The notes below the pieces were generated by a model, which was not told the origin of the DNA, did no database searches, and worked only from the letters and a program-made list of their open reading frames with translations. DNA of 64,000 bases from Oikopleura dioica (lineage: Eukaryota > Chordata > Appendicularia > Copelata > Oikopleuridae), in NCBI GenBank assembly GCA_907165135.1, contig OU015567.1, forward strand, positions 2,361,001-2,425,000, given 5' to 3'. Below are positions 44,382-57,300 of this stretch, one piece after another. Made by a program: the position numbers and the translations under genes. The first letter of the stretch is position 1; every line of letters starts with the position of its first letter.

Positions 44382-46397
44382 TCAACGATACTTTATCGAG
44401 CTGTATCGAATTGATCCCGTTCCGAAAGGCTTGAAAAATTCACATATCCTTGTTTTAATTTCTGGGTCTATTTCGATTCCAAGCGATCTTCCTTTTTCAT
44501 CCCTAAAAAGATTACTCATCATCAGTCCTAGCCGGTCGGTGTTCTTACGTTGGACAACAAGGAAGCCCATTTGAACCTTGGAGACAAAGAATTCCTCGAT
44601 TTTGATGGAAAATGAAGTTTTTGTAGCTTATTTCTTTGCTGAGACCAAAGAAATCTTGCAACCGCTCGATTTGGCCTGCAGGATCTACGTTCAGCATCGA
44701 TCCATCAATGGTGATTATCCGGTCTTTGCCGAGTTCACGCTGCCAGTATTTTAAAAAGACGCTGAATTTTGCTGATTTAGAATTTCTATAAAAGTCAACT
44801 TACGGCCAAAGACCGTCTGCGATCATAGATGAAGCGGGCGCCCCTCGGATATTATTTTCAAGGCCTCTTCTGAATGGCGGGATGACCTTTTCAAATTTGT
44901 CTACTAAGCCGTCAATCAAAAGGTGTAATTTTTCGGGATTCTTCCAATCAGGGTATAATCGCTCGAGGTATCTGTCAAACATGTTGATGTTTTCAAGAGC
45001 AGCGCGCATAAATGATGATGTAGTTGTTCCGAAGAAATTGGTAACGCGCGACTTTTTCTGATCATTTGTTTCGCCTTTCGTGGGCTCATCGACAGATTAC
45101 TTTTTATGATCTCGTGTTTTCAAAGCCCTTTCCTGGTCTGTAAAGGTGAAGATATCTGGACAGCAATCGCTTGACATTTCGACAGACAACGAGTGCCACC
45201 TTCATGTCTGGATTAATCTGTAACATTCTTTTAGGCGCCGCAGGGCTTCGATAATAAGTGGGACTCTTTTCCAAAACATATTGGTCCTCAAAAACGCCGG
45301 CTGATTTCGACTTGATCCAATCTAAACATAAATAATGAAGGAGAACCTTGAATGAAGTCGACCAAACCTGATCCTTTGGCCCATTCGCGTGAGAAAAAAT
45401 ACGTCTCGCCGATATACATAACGTCAGGATGATCTGAGAGGAACTTTCCCAGAGCTGAGGTGCCGCACTTGTCGGCTCCTTTTTTGGGTTCAACGATTAG
45501 CCGCAGAATTTCTTAAATCTAGCTTTTAAAAGACTTCCGCTTAAATATTTTAATCACTCAAAAATGATTTTCTCATGAGTACGATTTCAACTAAATTAAT
45601 GAACCAATGCCTATGATCACAAATTTGGGAATCTTTCCCTCTTTGACATGCTTTCTTTCCACTGTTGGGTCAATTTTCTTCATGCAAACTCGATCATCCC
45701 TTGATCCAGTGTAAATTTCATATTTATTATTCGGCGATGTTCGCCCTGATGGCTTTTGATTCAAGTCTTCTTGAATGTATTCGCTTGAAGCCTCACTTTT
45801 GTAGTCGTAATCGTTCTGTACATCTGGCTGAAAACCTCTTGGAAGCTGTTCTGGCAGTGGGTTGGATAGAGAGAGGCTTTGTTTGTTGATGTTTTGGTTT
45901 TCGAATGCTTTCTTGGTAAAGGTTGGAATCAAGTGCTATCTCAAACAACTGTATGAATTGAAAACATGCTTTGTATGAAAAATAAATATTTCATGATCAA
46001 ATTGACTGTCAAACTAAATTTGCAAAGAATAATTTTTCGAAATAGTTGTACAATTGTTCCATAAAAAAATTTTTACGGCTGAAAATATATTATTTAACAG
46101 TCGAATTTTCAACAAAAAATAAATAAGCTTGGAGATATTTTATCTGACAAGTCATTCATAATTTATGAATCATAAATAAATGGAATATGCATATCTTGCT
46201 TTTCAATAATAACAAAACAAAAAGGTTCTTTTCAAAGATTTCAACCTCCTTCCCTCATACGAGATGGTAGTACTATCTTCTCTGGCGAAGCGCGTCACAC
46301 TGGTGTATAATACGACAATCCAAAGTGCAACGACGACGGTCAACGTTCGCGTAAACCCTTCCTTCTTCGCCTTTTTCTTCTTCTCATTCTTGGGCAT
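44382..46397 (-). CDS. Heparan sulfate glucosamine 3-O-sulfotransferase-like, type II Golgi protein
   Basis: This is a PAPS-dependent sulfotransferase of the heparan sulfate 3-O-sulfotransferase group, acting in the Golgi lumen. Exon 1 starts at 46397 with a Lys-rich cytosolic tail (MPKNEKKKKAKKEG) and a single membrane anchor (LTVVVALWIVVLYTSV). A stem of about 100 residues follows. KFVIIGIG joined to ADKCGTSALGKFLSDHPDV across an intron forms the 5'-phosphosulfate loop. RNVKRLLSRY is the 3'-phosphate-binding motif. The C-terminal part shows KYWQRELGKDRIITIDG, LQDFFGLSKEI, NFIFHQNRGILCL and KGRSLGIEIDPEIKTR, matching the 3-OST end. The join between exon 1 and exon 2 (near 45930) could not be resolved in phase with canonical sites. 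Confidence 0.8.
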
Positions 46398-47822
46398 CTC
46401 TAGCTTTTAAAACCGAGATCACTGGACCATGGAATTCGGATTTTCGTGCAGTGGAGTTCAAGACTTCGATGAGGATATCGCTTGTTGCCGGAGTGCATGA
46501 AACTGCCGCTGGGCGCGACGCTACTTTCGGTGCTCTGGAAGGGGATTTTTTTAAAAGAAGGGAATTTTTCACGCGGTTTTCTCTTCTAGCACAAGATAAG
46601 CCGCTTGCCTCCCTGTCCGCAGCAGTCTCTTTATTGCCTTTAATCAAAGCCGATTTATCAAAATTATAAGATTTTACTTAGAAGAAGAAAATAAAATCCA
46701 ATTCCTTATCTGTGAAATCATTAATGATCCGCAAAAATGGAGAAAGAATGATTTTGCCGTGTTAGTATAATTATGATAATTTGTTTCACACGGATCTTTA
46801 TTTGCCTTAATTGATCTTCTTCAACGCTTTACCCTAAATTTCCACATCAATTTTAACATCTTGAAGAATGATTCTTGAGCCTTAATGTCGTCACTCTGAA
46901 TCAAGACGACTGAGTATCTTTTAATAACCAATTTGCGGCAAAATAGGATGATTTTCTTCATAAAATTGGCTGTGATCGAATAAGTCTGAAAATGAAAACG
47001 TCTTCCTGCTTAGACATCCACGTCATCACAAAACTACGCTTCCCTAAGGAAGTTCCAGATGGTCATGAACTTAATCGGCTGACCTGGTTCACCGATTTTT
47101 CACCGGGAATGATTCCAGGTGAAAAGCGTTCGCTTGGTTGAATTAACAGGTCAGAAGATCAGAATATAAAAAAACGAATGAAAGCAATGATGACCAGTCC
47201 AACTGAAAATCGAGAGAGCTTTCAATTGGAATCGTAATAACCCTAATTTATTTTTGAAAAAAAGCTCAGCTTTTGTCTGCGTAAGCAGGACGTGAACGAG
47301 ATTAATCGAGGTAATAAAGAGATGAAGCGACCGACAAATTACTATTTATTATTTGTCCAATTTTATGTGAGAGCATAGTTCATTTTTTTCCATTACATGT
47401 TTTTCTCGAAGAAAATAGCAAGACAATTTTTTCCAGGAAACTCGTTGGAGACTTTTTGATCCGTCAATCATTTTTTGTTTAAATTATTGGCAATAATTTT
47501 ATTGGAAAAGCTTTAATTAGCGCTTGAAAATCTAAAAATCATCATCAATCAAGAGTATGATGTTTTAAATTAGTATGCTTTCGATGATTTATTCGTTGGT
47601 TGCCAAAACATCATTAATAATTAAGTAGAGAATAGAAAAAGTGTCATAATACCTAAGCTCTAATTACGGAAGAGGTGAGCTCATTTACGACAATGATAGC
47701 GCTCTTTAAAAAGTCTTGATCAAAAACTTTAGTAACGACGGCAGCATAAAAACCACGGCAGAGCGTCGGAATAGCTTCAGAACTGATCTTGTCCTGAAAA
47801 AGCTGGGTCGATCAGTAAAGAG
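46398..47822. other. Intergenic region between divergent genes
   Basis: About 1.4 kb between the 3-OST-like gene and the astacin gene; both promoters should be here. It is AT-rich apart from 46440-46640. No exon or repeat is supported. Confidence 0.4.
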
Positions 47823-50800
47823 ATGAAGATTCTAGCTTCGCTTGCAGTCATAAGAGGGATACAGGAAAAGTTCTGAAGAAAGAGACCAAAGATAGAACAC
47901 TTTTTTTCTTGAAGAGTATTGATATCTTAGTCAAGTCATTCTCCGAACTAGAAAAGGCTCAAGAATTAACGGAAGCAACTGCTCCTGAATGGACAGGAAT
48001 ACAAGTCAACGCTCCATCTGACGATGTCAATATCGGTAATCAAGCTTATCTTACTGATTACTACCTGAGACCATCTGATGTAAGTACCTTTTTCTAGTAT
48101 CATCTTTCCTTCTTCTTAAACTGATCCCTTTGTGTAGGCGGTTGCCCTCGCTGAAGCCGGATTCACAGCTGAGAATGCTCGAATTATGACCCCCGAAGAT
48201 GGATACACTGAACCAGAAGACAACGGATCGGCTCCTCGAGGATTAACAAACTCAAACAAATGGCGGCCTCTAGTTCAAGGCGGACCCGTGACAGTCCCAT
48301 ATTATGTTCACAGCACCGCAATTAACTTTCATAGTCTGATCCAGGTGAGTTTGTTAATCTTTAAATTTTTGATTCTACAGCTTGCTTTATCCAAGCTGTC
48401 AGCTTTTCTCCCTTCGAATAGTGAATTGATATTTTTAAGACCTCTCTGGCGTCCTTGGCCAATGACCTTGCATGTTTTTCGATGCCTGAAGTCACTGACG
48501 GGGAAATCGGCTCAACATCTTACGAAAATGGAATCGTTTTCGTCGGTCACAATGACGGTTGCTACTCTGCTCTTGGTCTTGCCCCAGGTGCGCATTTTGG
48601 AACACTGGGAGTCAGTAGCATCGCCTCTTTCGGCGTTCCGTCGACTTGGCAAGTCATTGCGTTGGACCCTGGTTGTACTCCAGATAATCCGTCGACCGTC
48701 CAGCACGAAATGCTTCACGCACTGGGAGTTCTCCACGAGCACCAGCGGCCTGACAGAGATACGTATATCATCTTCGATCCTTCCGCAACCAACATGCCGA
48801 GTCAGTTTGATCTTATCTCGTCCAATCAGTGGTTTGACATGGGAAGTCCCTTGGAAATCGAGTCCGTTATGACTTATTGCTCTTTCTGCGGCGCAAATGG
48901 CAACTCTCCAGTTATGACCATCAGAGCGACTGGAGAAACTTTCAATGATCAGTACAGAGTGACAACAACTGATGCGAAGCAGTTGCAACATGCATATTGC
49001 GAACTGGACCCAGAAAACTTTCCCGGCTTCACTTACAAGGAAGCAATCAGTTGTACTTCGAATGACAAGCTCGGTTTCACCCGGGAAATTTTCACCGATC
49101 GCCTGTGTGATAATGTTCCTGACTGCGGTGGCGGAGAGGATGAAACTGGGGAACTGAATAAGTGCAATCCAAAAACGCCAAATACAAGCAATGGTTGCTG
49201 CGGCTCCATCAATTTCCCTGCACGAGGAGAGTGTGTTTCAAATGGTGAGGTTTACAACGGCAAAGATGTCTGGGAGTGCGCCAACAATGGTGTGATCGCT
49301 TATTTCAACGGAGCATGGTACGTCTTTACTGCTGATTCGTGGCCTCTTGCAGGGGGATACTCATACTGGGATTACGCAGTAAACGACAATGTATGTCCTC
49401 CCATCAACGAAGGGTGGAACAGTGGCACTATTGCTACGTGCGTTTGGGCAGGTGCGGATACCTCAGACGAATGCGACCCGGACCCTTGCGATCCAAATGC
49501 GACCTGTACAGATTTGCACGAAGACTATAGATGTGAATGTAATGAGTTTTACACGGGAGATGGTGAGACTTGCACACTTATCCCTGAGGTCGATGAATGC
49601 TCTGATGGAACTCACGAGTGTGATCCCAACGCGGTTTGTACGGATGAAAGAATCGACTTCACTTGTGAATGCGCTGATGGGTTTAAAGATAGTCACCAGG
49701 TTTTTTTGACTATATGAACATATATAAATGATGATCTGGTATTTCTCTGGCTTAGATCTTTCGACTTACCATTTATTAAAGGGCGACGCTCCAGGAAAAT
49801 CATGTGTTCCAGACGATACTTGTTGCGAAGTCATCGAAAGTAAGCTCGAACAAAAATATCTTTGAAAATATAATTTCAGTCACTATCTGGTCTGGCCCCC
49901 TCGAATGCACACAAAGCGAGACTCAGACACAATATGACCGTCCAATATGGGAATGCGAGGGAAACCAATTCTTCCTCAAATATCATCCATCCTTAAACCC
50001 TCCATTTGCTCTCTTCGATAGTGGAGGAAGTTATTATCCCAATTATATGTTTCCAGCGACTCAAGATGGATATTGTATCGACACAGAAGATCCCGTTAGC
50101 ACAAGGACAGTTTCTTTATTAAAAGAGTTCAGAACTTATTTATTTATTATTATTTATACTTATTTAGATGAACTTTACAGTAGTTTTAACAAAAAAAGCA
50201 ATTTTGGAACTTTATGAAAGTGTAACCTGTAAATTATTTCCAACACCAGAACCTTCATCAACTGAGGCTCCGACTGAGGCACCAACTGAAGCACCGACTG
50301 AAGCCCCAACTGAGGCACCAACTGAGGCTCCGACTGAAGCCCCAACTGAGGCACCAACTGAAGCACCGACTGAAGCCCCAACTGAGGCACCAACAGAGGC
50401 TCCGACTGAAGCTCCTACTGAAGCTCCGACTGAGGCACCAACTGAAGCTCCGACTGAGGCTCCGACTGAGGCTCCAACTGAAGCACCGACTGAGGCACCA
50501 ACTGAAGCCCCAACTGAGGCACCGACTGAGGCTCCAACTGAAGCTCCAACTGAGGCTCCAACTGAAGCACCGACTGAAGCCCCAACTGAAGCCCCAACTG
50601 AGGCACCAACTGAGGCTCCGACTGAAGCTCCTACTGAAGCTCCGACTGAGGCCCCAACTGAGGCACCAACGGATGCTCCAACAGATGCACCCTCAACCGA
50701 GGCTCCTACAACCAAATTTCAGACAACAGCATTTTCCACCGCCGCACCAACACGACCACCTCCAGTCTGTCTCGAAAATACGAATTTTGGTGACGTTTTC

Positions 50801-52605
50801 GTCTGGGAAATCGAAAATGGAATGGACAAACCCACACCTGAGTCAAATTTCGAGCTTGATATCAACAACTTTGCCGGTGATACTGAGGATTGCCAACGAG
50901 ATTGCGCAAACTACGCTGGCTGTTACAAGGGACGGACTCTTAAAAATAATCTTTAGTTCTATTAATTACGCGTCTTCAGAAATTTGAGAAGAGATTAATG
51001 AGTCCCATAAAAGCTTCATCACGATGTCGCCAACAACATTTGCGAGCTTCGCGGTGATGAAATTACTTTCTCAGGCGCTAATGATTTTGCGGTTACTGGT
51101 AAATCATGCGATCCCGGATATGCGTGGACAGATTACGCGGTCTCACTAGAGTTTTATTGTCTGTTCGGGACCTCCCAAACTCCGGATGATTTCCTGGCAA
51201 CACTCAATAGCAATAATCCCCCTGGTTGGACGACTTTTACAACTGTTGGATACGCGGACTCGTACAAATTTGCATTCGAAATAGCTACAGATACAACTGG
51301 ACTTCAGCCAGCAGGAGCTTATGAGATTTGGATTGCGTTTGTCGGAGAGCTTCATTTGCGATTCGAGAATTTTGACGATTCTTCTTCTCGAAAACGGCGG
51401 TTTGCTGTCCCCGAAATCGACATCGACGCATTCGTCCAAGACGTCGCCGCAAACGCTACTGCTGACTTTCAATCATCCATCGACGCCGGAGACGCTACTG
51501 TCGCTGTCACAACAGAAACCACTGTGGAAGTCGAAGTAGTTGCTCCAGTTGAAGATCCATTAGATCCAACTCAGCCACCAGCGACAACTACGACGCCTGG
51601 ACCGACTACTGCCGTTGATGATTGCGTTTTGGACCAGTTCACGGACACGATTGTCGTCTGCGACGGGGGAATTCTCGAAGTAGCTGTCCCTGTTTGCGCG
51701 ATTGTCAAGGGCGGTTTCGACCCAGCAGCTGTGTTCATGGGCGAGGACACCTGTACCGGAACCATTGTCGGTGGCGCACTCGTCTTCCTCGCAGATAACG
51801 ACGGCTGTAATGTCATGCCTACTGTCAATGATACTCACATTGTCTTCGAATCGACAATCATGACTTCCGGTGGCGGCTTTTCGAATTCCGTCATTTCTCG
51901 ACGATTTGGACTCGAAATGGACTTTTCTTGCTCCATCGAGCGAGAAGTGGTAGTTTCTATAGAAAATGGAATTGAAGTCAACGTCAATCATTTCATCGTC
52001 GATCTTGGTGAGAAGCTGGGAACGTTTGAAACATCAATGGGCGTTTTTACCGACGACACGTTTACAACTCCGATCTCGTATGTACAAATAAGTAGCTTTG
52101 AAATTAGTTTTCAGATATTTCTCAAAAACTTATTCTTATCTAGAATGAACCATACATTCAACGTTCCAGATATGGTCTACATCGGCATCTCTCTCGACAA
52201 CTCCGACTCTCTGGCAGTCTCTCTTGACACTTGCACGGCTTATGTCGAGTCTGACACTTCAAGATCAGCAGGATACGATCTCATCGCTTCTGGTTGCGCT
52301 GTCGATCCAACAACGAACATATTGGCTGTCAATACTGGCCCTTTTGGTAAGAGAATACAACTGCCTCCGAGTTGAAGGCTTAAACTTATTTTTAATTTCA
52401 TTTCAGCCGATTTCGAATTTGAAAGCTTTCAATTCGTTGACAGCAGCGATCCGATCATTATTGAGTGCGACATCGTCATTTGCGATCCTGACCAGAGCGA
52501 TTGCATAACCTGCGCTAGCAGAAAAAGACGAAATGCAATGCCGAATCTCAATTCTTTCACAGCAAGCGTTACCATCAACACGCAAAATAAAAGCAACCCC
52601 TAAGC
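47823..52605 (+). CDS. Secreted astacin metalloprotease fused to LDLa, EGF, TEAP repeats and a ZP-like region
   Basis: A leader exon (MKILASLA, 47823-47846) joins 47915-48079 and a propeptide. The astacin domain begins in NKWRPLVQGGPVTVPYYV and continues at about 48440. It has the zinc motif HEMLHALGVLHEHQRPDR and a Met-turn SVMTY, where astacins usually have SxMHY. Next come an LDL-receptor class A module (CTSNDKLGF...CDNVPDCGGGED), a Cys module (CCGSINFPARGEC) and two EGF-like units (DECDPDPCDPNATC, DECSDGTHECDPNAVC). Then 34 uninterrupted Thr-Glu-Ala-Pro units (50261-50668), more Cys exons, a basic site SSRKRR, and from about 51620 a ZP-like region ending in a second SRKRR. Many small introns are inferred, and two joins (near 50960 and 49700) were not fully resolved. 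It may be one protein or two adjoining genes read through. Confidence 0.7.
50261..50668 (+). repeat. 34-unit 12-bp coding minisatellite (Thr-Glu-Ala-Pro)
   Basis: Tandem ACTGAGGCTCCG-type units encode TEAP with only synonymous changes in positions 3, 6, 9 and 12 (for example GAA/GAG, GCT/GCA/GCC, CCG/CCA/CCC/CCT). The spacing never breaks the frame. It is followed by two TDAP units and then unrelated sequence. The Thr-rich units are likely O-glycosylated and form an extended linker. Confidence 0.95.
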
Positions 52606-52942
52606 ACGCAAAATTATTATAAACTACAATAAATACGTGAGAGTTCAAATCATTCTTTATCTTCTTTTTTAATAAAGATTTTCGCAAGAATATTTTCTTT
52701 ATGTTCATAGAATAGAATCAATTATCGTGATTTCAAGTCAGAGAAAGTAAGAACAATATATTTTGAACTTTGGTTCTATACCCAAACTTATCAGTTTCAA
52801 GTGGACCATCAAAAAATAAGATCGGCTCCAATACTCTCCGATGAAAAATCACATAAATTATTGAGAGATCGCAGTTAGTTTTTTTAAATATTGAATGAAA
52901 GATTCGATATAAATTAAACTTACACGTCCTGATTCAAAGAAG

Positions 52943-53329
52943 ATGTTTCTCATTCTTTTTCTCTTCTTTTCACGGTCTTTTTCGGATAGAGTTTTCTACC
53001 ACAAACCTCTCAAACAATTCTACAACCTCTTGCAGTCGGCGAAAAACAGTACCCTCGAAAACCATGCACCTGTAGCTATTCCAAAGTATCTACAGGCTCT
53101 TGATCTTTACAGTCAACTCTTTCCAGGAAAATTTCGAATGGTAACTTCCTCCACTTGTTTTGATTCTTTCTCCTTTTAGTTCCTCATCAACAGGAGGGTA
53201 AAGCTTGCCGCTACGAAAAGGTCACTTTGTCGAAACTTTCTGCTTTATGGGTTTTATGATTTTTATGAACATTACTGCTACCAACCTGAATTGGGACTCG
53301 TAGAAAACCCTGACACCCCCAATAAATAA
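52943..53329 (+). CDS. Small secreted protein, 115 residues
   Basis: Two exons, 52943-53140 and 53180-53329, join in phase 0. The N-terminus MFLILFLFFSRSFSD is a good signal peptide. The mature part includes FYHKPLKQFYNLLQSAKN, IPKYLQALDLYSQLFPGKFR and a second exon with two Cys (RSLCRNFLLYG and HYCYQPELG), which could form one disulfide. The stop overlaps AATAAATAA, a polyadenylation-like sequence. No family is recognised; a small secreted factor is an inference only. Confidence 0.6.
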
Positions 53330-53489
53330 TAAGAAATTCAAAATTGCTTGAAAGTTTTTTCTATTTTATTGTTACAGAAAATCTGGAGATTGCACTAGTA
53401 AAGTAAGTCGTTTTCTAAGAGTTTAAAGTAAATCAAAGTTGGAAGATGAATCGGAAGATAGTATTAATACAGTCACAAAGCTGTAGCTC

Positions 53490-53747
53490 TTACTGCTGGC
53501 CAGCAAAAGCCTGAACCTTCATAATGATTTCGAAAATTGCCGAGCCGCAGACAACGAAGATGAAGAGAGCGAGGAGGTAGGGTCCGACGGGAGCTTTGTT
53601 TTCGTTCGTCTCTTTCTGGGCAGAAGAAATGGTTATGGGAAGGAAAGATGTTGAAAGGCTTACCAAGCTAGTGGGGACGTTTCCGCGCTTGAGAACCTTC
53701 TTTTCGTTGATTTGATTTGCAACTCGCATTCGTGCTCCTCCAGCCAT
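53490..53747 (-). CDS. SERP1: RAMP4/SERP1 translocon-associated ER membrane protein
   Basis: This small tail-anchored ER protein associates with the Sec61 translocon and supports membrane protein stability. Exons 53747-53664 and 53615-53490 are joined in phase 0 by a 48-nt GT-AG intron; the product is 69 residues, close to the usual 66. MRVANQINEKKVLKRGNV and APVGPYLLALFIFVVCGSAI match the conserved RAMP4 core and membrane anchor. A strong acceptor, TTTTCAG, lies just 5 nt before the ATG with no coding sequence upstream; that is the arrangement expected for a spliced-leader acceptor, though a 5' UTR intron is equally possible. Confidence 0.92.
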   Translation of the reverse strand: MAGGARMRVANQINEKKVLKRGNVPTSLVSLSTSFLPITISSAQKETNENKAPVGPYLLALFIFVVCGSAIFEIIMKVQAFAGQQ

Positions 53748-54381
53748 TTTGTCTGAAAATTTTGATGGGTTCGGAAAAAAAAGTCCTCTATGATATCAAT
53801 AAAAAGTTTCTTCAAATAGAGGTTTTCACTATTATAGACACTGGTAATCTTTAATTTTAGAAAGGAACTAGGCAGAAAATCGGGCTGTAAATAGCAAAAT
53901 TTGAAGTTATAGCAAGCTGATTTACCTTTGTTGATAGATTTCTCTTGAAAAATTCGAAAAACTTTGTTTGTGAAAGTTGGCAAATTTGAATGATCTCAAA
54001 CAGCGGACCACCGCGCTTCGTGGCTAACCGTCAAGTGCGCCATCTCATTGGCCAGTTGGCGCTTTTGCGGAGGCAAGGTGCGACCGACATGTTCCAGGTC
54101 ACTGTTTTTTTATGGCATCCGATTGGAATCAACCGCCAATCTGAAAATAACGGAGCGTGAAATCGGGGTCAATAGCATTTTCTTTACAAAGCATTAAATG
54201 GGGGGAATCAGGCTAACTGTTGCAGTTTTGTTGAATCCTTCAAGGAATGTATTACTGTAGTTATTCTCCTTCTCATCAAAAATAAGCTTGAAATATTCTT
54301 CCTCGGAGTTGGAAAAAAGAATAATATCGCCGTTTGATTCTATTTTTGGCTCATTTCTTTCTCATCAAATAGCTTTCCTAC
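53748..54381. other. Intergenic, nothing firm
   Basis: AT-rich spacer. A less AT-rich stretch at about 54000-54115 has short open frames on both strands but no recognised product. Confidence 0.4.
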
Positions 54382-57300
54382 TTATGATGAGCCCGTTTCT
54401 ACACCAGTAAGATCTTTCATTACTGGTCGATTTAAATTACTTTTGTAAGGTTTGTATTCATAGCTGAAATCAGTTTCCATTTTTGAGACTTGAAGAAAGC
54501 GGCCGTGGCTGTATCTGTAGAGAATAATGAAATAATTTGCTCGAGTCCAAATTGCATAGTGATCATTGAGAGATTCACATTTTTTTCTCGGGAATTTACA
54601 TCCTCTTTCGAATTCTCGATGTCGGAAAATTGCAACAAAAAGAATACCCTTACGATCTTTTTTTGGCATAATTTTTGCTATAAAATGTAGAAGATAAAAC
54701 TATGTAGTACATTAACTGATGTAATTTCTGAATTTGCCATTCCTGGAATTGGATAGAAATCATTCAAATGAGTATCATAAGCAAAATGCTCAAGAAATAA
54801 TGATTCTCCATAAGCGTAATCCTTAAGCTCCGCAAATGTCTTGTTTCTAAATTCGTACTCCCATTGGGGGTCTTCGAATGTCCAAGAGCTCCAGTCTATA
54901 TCTGGCGACTCCATTGTGGTGAACTCTATGTTTCTTGAGACGAGATTCAGGTTCAAAATAGTAAGCTTTTTCTCCATGATAAACATACGTCTTCTCATAC
55001 CGTGTCCGATTGTCGTATATTGTTCCCGACGAGCTTTGCCCTTTGCTTCGAAAATACTTTTTTGTCCCCGTTGTTTTAAGTCCATGAAATAGCATGTTGA
55101 CGGATATTTCATCGTTCCACTTCGAAAACAAATATTTTAGGGGACCCCGTATTAGTACTAACTGTATTACCCAAACACGTTATTGATGAGTACAACATGT
55201 ATTCACCAAAACTGTTTGGCTAACGCAGTTTTGATTGATCAAGAATGTAAGAAATTGGGCGCTCCGCGCCCGTTATATATAGAGAATAGAAGAAAATATG
55301 ATTTTATGGGAACATTGATCAACCAAAACTTTATTAGCCAAACAGTTTTGGTTAATACATGTTGTACTCATCAATAACGTGTTTGGCTAATACAGTTTGT
55401 ACTTATGCGTCGGCCCCTATTATATTAAAAAAATTAAAAAAAATAAAAAAATAAATTTTTTTCAGAGTAGACAGTAATGTCTACTGGGTAACCCTCATTC
55501 TCCCAGAACCGTCATCTGCCCAGACCCTCATTCTCCCAGGACCTTCATCTGCCCAGCCTGGGAAAATGAAGGTTCTGGGCAGATGAAGGTCTGGGAGAAT
55601 AAAGCTTTCAATTCCGTGGGCGAATTACGCTGAGCGTTGAATGGCTGAGACAGGCCGCGTAGATTTTCGAGTCAAAAATATTTTTCAAGGTCAGAAACAA
55701 CCGTTTTTACTTCGGATTCTGACTTCGTCAAAATTTCATAAAATGCTACAAATTGGAAGTTTTTGGCTGTAAATCTACGACAACAAATATGGGGAAAATT
55801 TATGGGCACTGGTCTTGGTTCTTATTCAAGTGTTTGTTCGTGTTTCGGTCAGTGTCCGATAATTTGAGCTCAAGCTAAACCTCAAGGAAACAAAGCTTGA
55901 GAACTCAAGTTTATAATTTGAGTTTTGAGAACTCAAAAATCTCGAAACCCTTATTTTTTTCGGCAATTAATTTTCTATACTAATAAATTGAAACCTTAGG
56001 AATCGATCGCCTGAGCAAGTCCAGCAGAACTCCTTCGGAAAACTGCGCCTCGCAGTCTTGAGTCTAGTAGACCTGCTCGACAACTCATAATTCTCGTGAA
56101 TTCATATTGAAAAGAACATATGAATTATCATTTTATTCAGCTTTATTTTTAATTAACATGATTAAAATTTTTTTCAGAATATTTTTGCAGAAAAAATGAA
56201 AAATCTAAAAAATGAGCTTCATTCTCCCAGAACCTTCATCTGCCCAGAAGCTTCATTCTCCCAGGCTGGGCAGATGAAGGTCCTGGGAGAATGAGGGTCT
56301 GGGCAGATGAAGGTTCTGGGAGAATGAGGGTTACCCAGACATTACGTACCAAAACCAAAATTTATCGTCATAGACACCAGCGACACTTAGACTCATATGT
56401 GAATACCAGTTAAAAACCCCGGAAAAGCCATTACGTCGAAGAAACAATTTATGGTCCGTGTCTTTGCAGAGCGATCACTCTGAGAAATTCAACTGAGTCG
56501 GACTGAACTATAACTTATATTATATAAAGGGAATATTTCTCATATTTTCTTAGATTTTTTTAAATCGCCGTTCCGAATTCTTGAAATTCCGTGCTACCTG
56601 AACGAAGTACAAATGTTCTTAGATGACCATCGATTAAATAGTTTTCTCCGTTATAGAATAGCGGTTTCATTTGTAAATCGAAATTATCAGCTTAAAAATA
56701 ATGAAGATAATACAAAGAGAAGAAGAATTTACTCGAAATAATAAGATTATTAGTATTCTTTGGCAAATGAATCAAATCTGTTACTACCGCATGGTAACCC
56801 ATCGCAACAAGTATAACTCTTCTGTAAACTTTTAATTTCTGCTTCGACTTCATATCAAAAGAAACAAGTCGAGATAGATGACGATATTTTGGTACTACTG
56901 GGGTAAACTGATCGGCTTCTCTTTCTGGTTCCTTGGTCAGTGGAGCATTCTTTTTGAGTTCAAACAGTGGATCTGTTTCATTGTAATACCATCCAAAGGT
57001 CATCTCTCGTGTTTCTACACTTTCACATTCGAAAAACGGACAAGGACAACCATGAGGGCAGGTCTTTTCAAACGGGCAAACTCCATCAATTTCTCCACCA
57101 TCACTTAACAAAGCTCTGCACAAAGTTTGACATTTCAAAACATCTTCTTCGTGAATTTTCGGACATAGATCAGCACAAATTTTCGAATCTAAAAAAATCA
57201 ACTTGTGAACAAATTGAATCTTTACCATAAAAAGCAAGCCTTTTGCAACGCTTCAAATTTATTTTCTGTTCTTCCTCGGTATATGTCCTATTATCAATAA

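Noticed and set aside
46384-46647. Minus-strand frame directly upstream of the 3-O-sulfotransferase start
   Set aside because: It extends into the start region without motifs. It is more likely 5' UTR or promoter sequence.
50212-50715. Minus-strand Gly-Ala-Ser-Val repeat protein
   Set aside because: It is the reverse reading of the TEAP minisatellite, which is anchored to the plus-strand gene by flanking exons.
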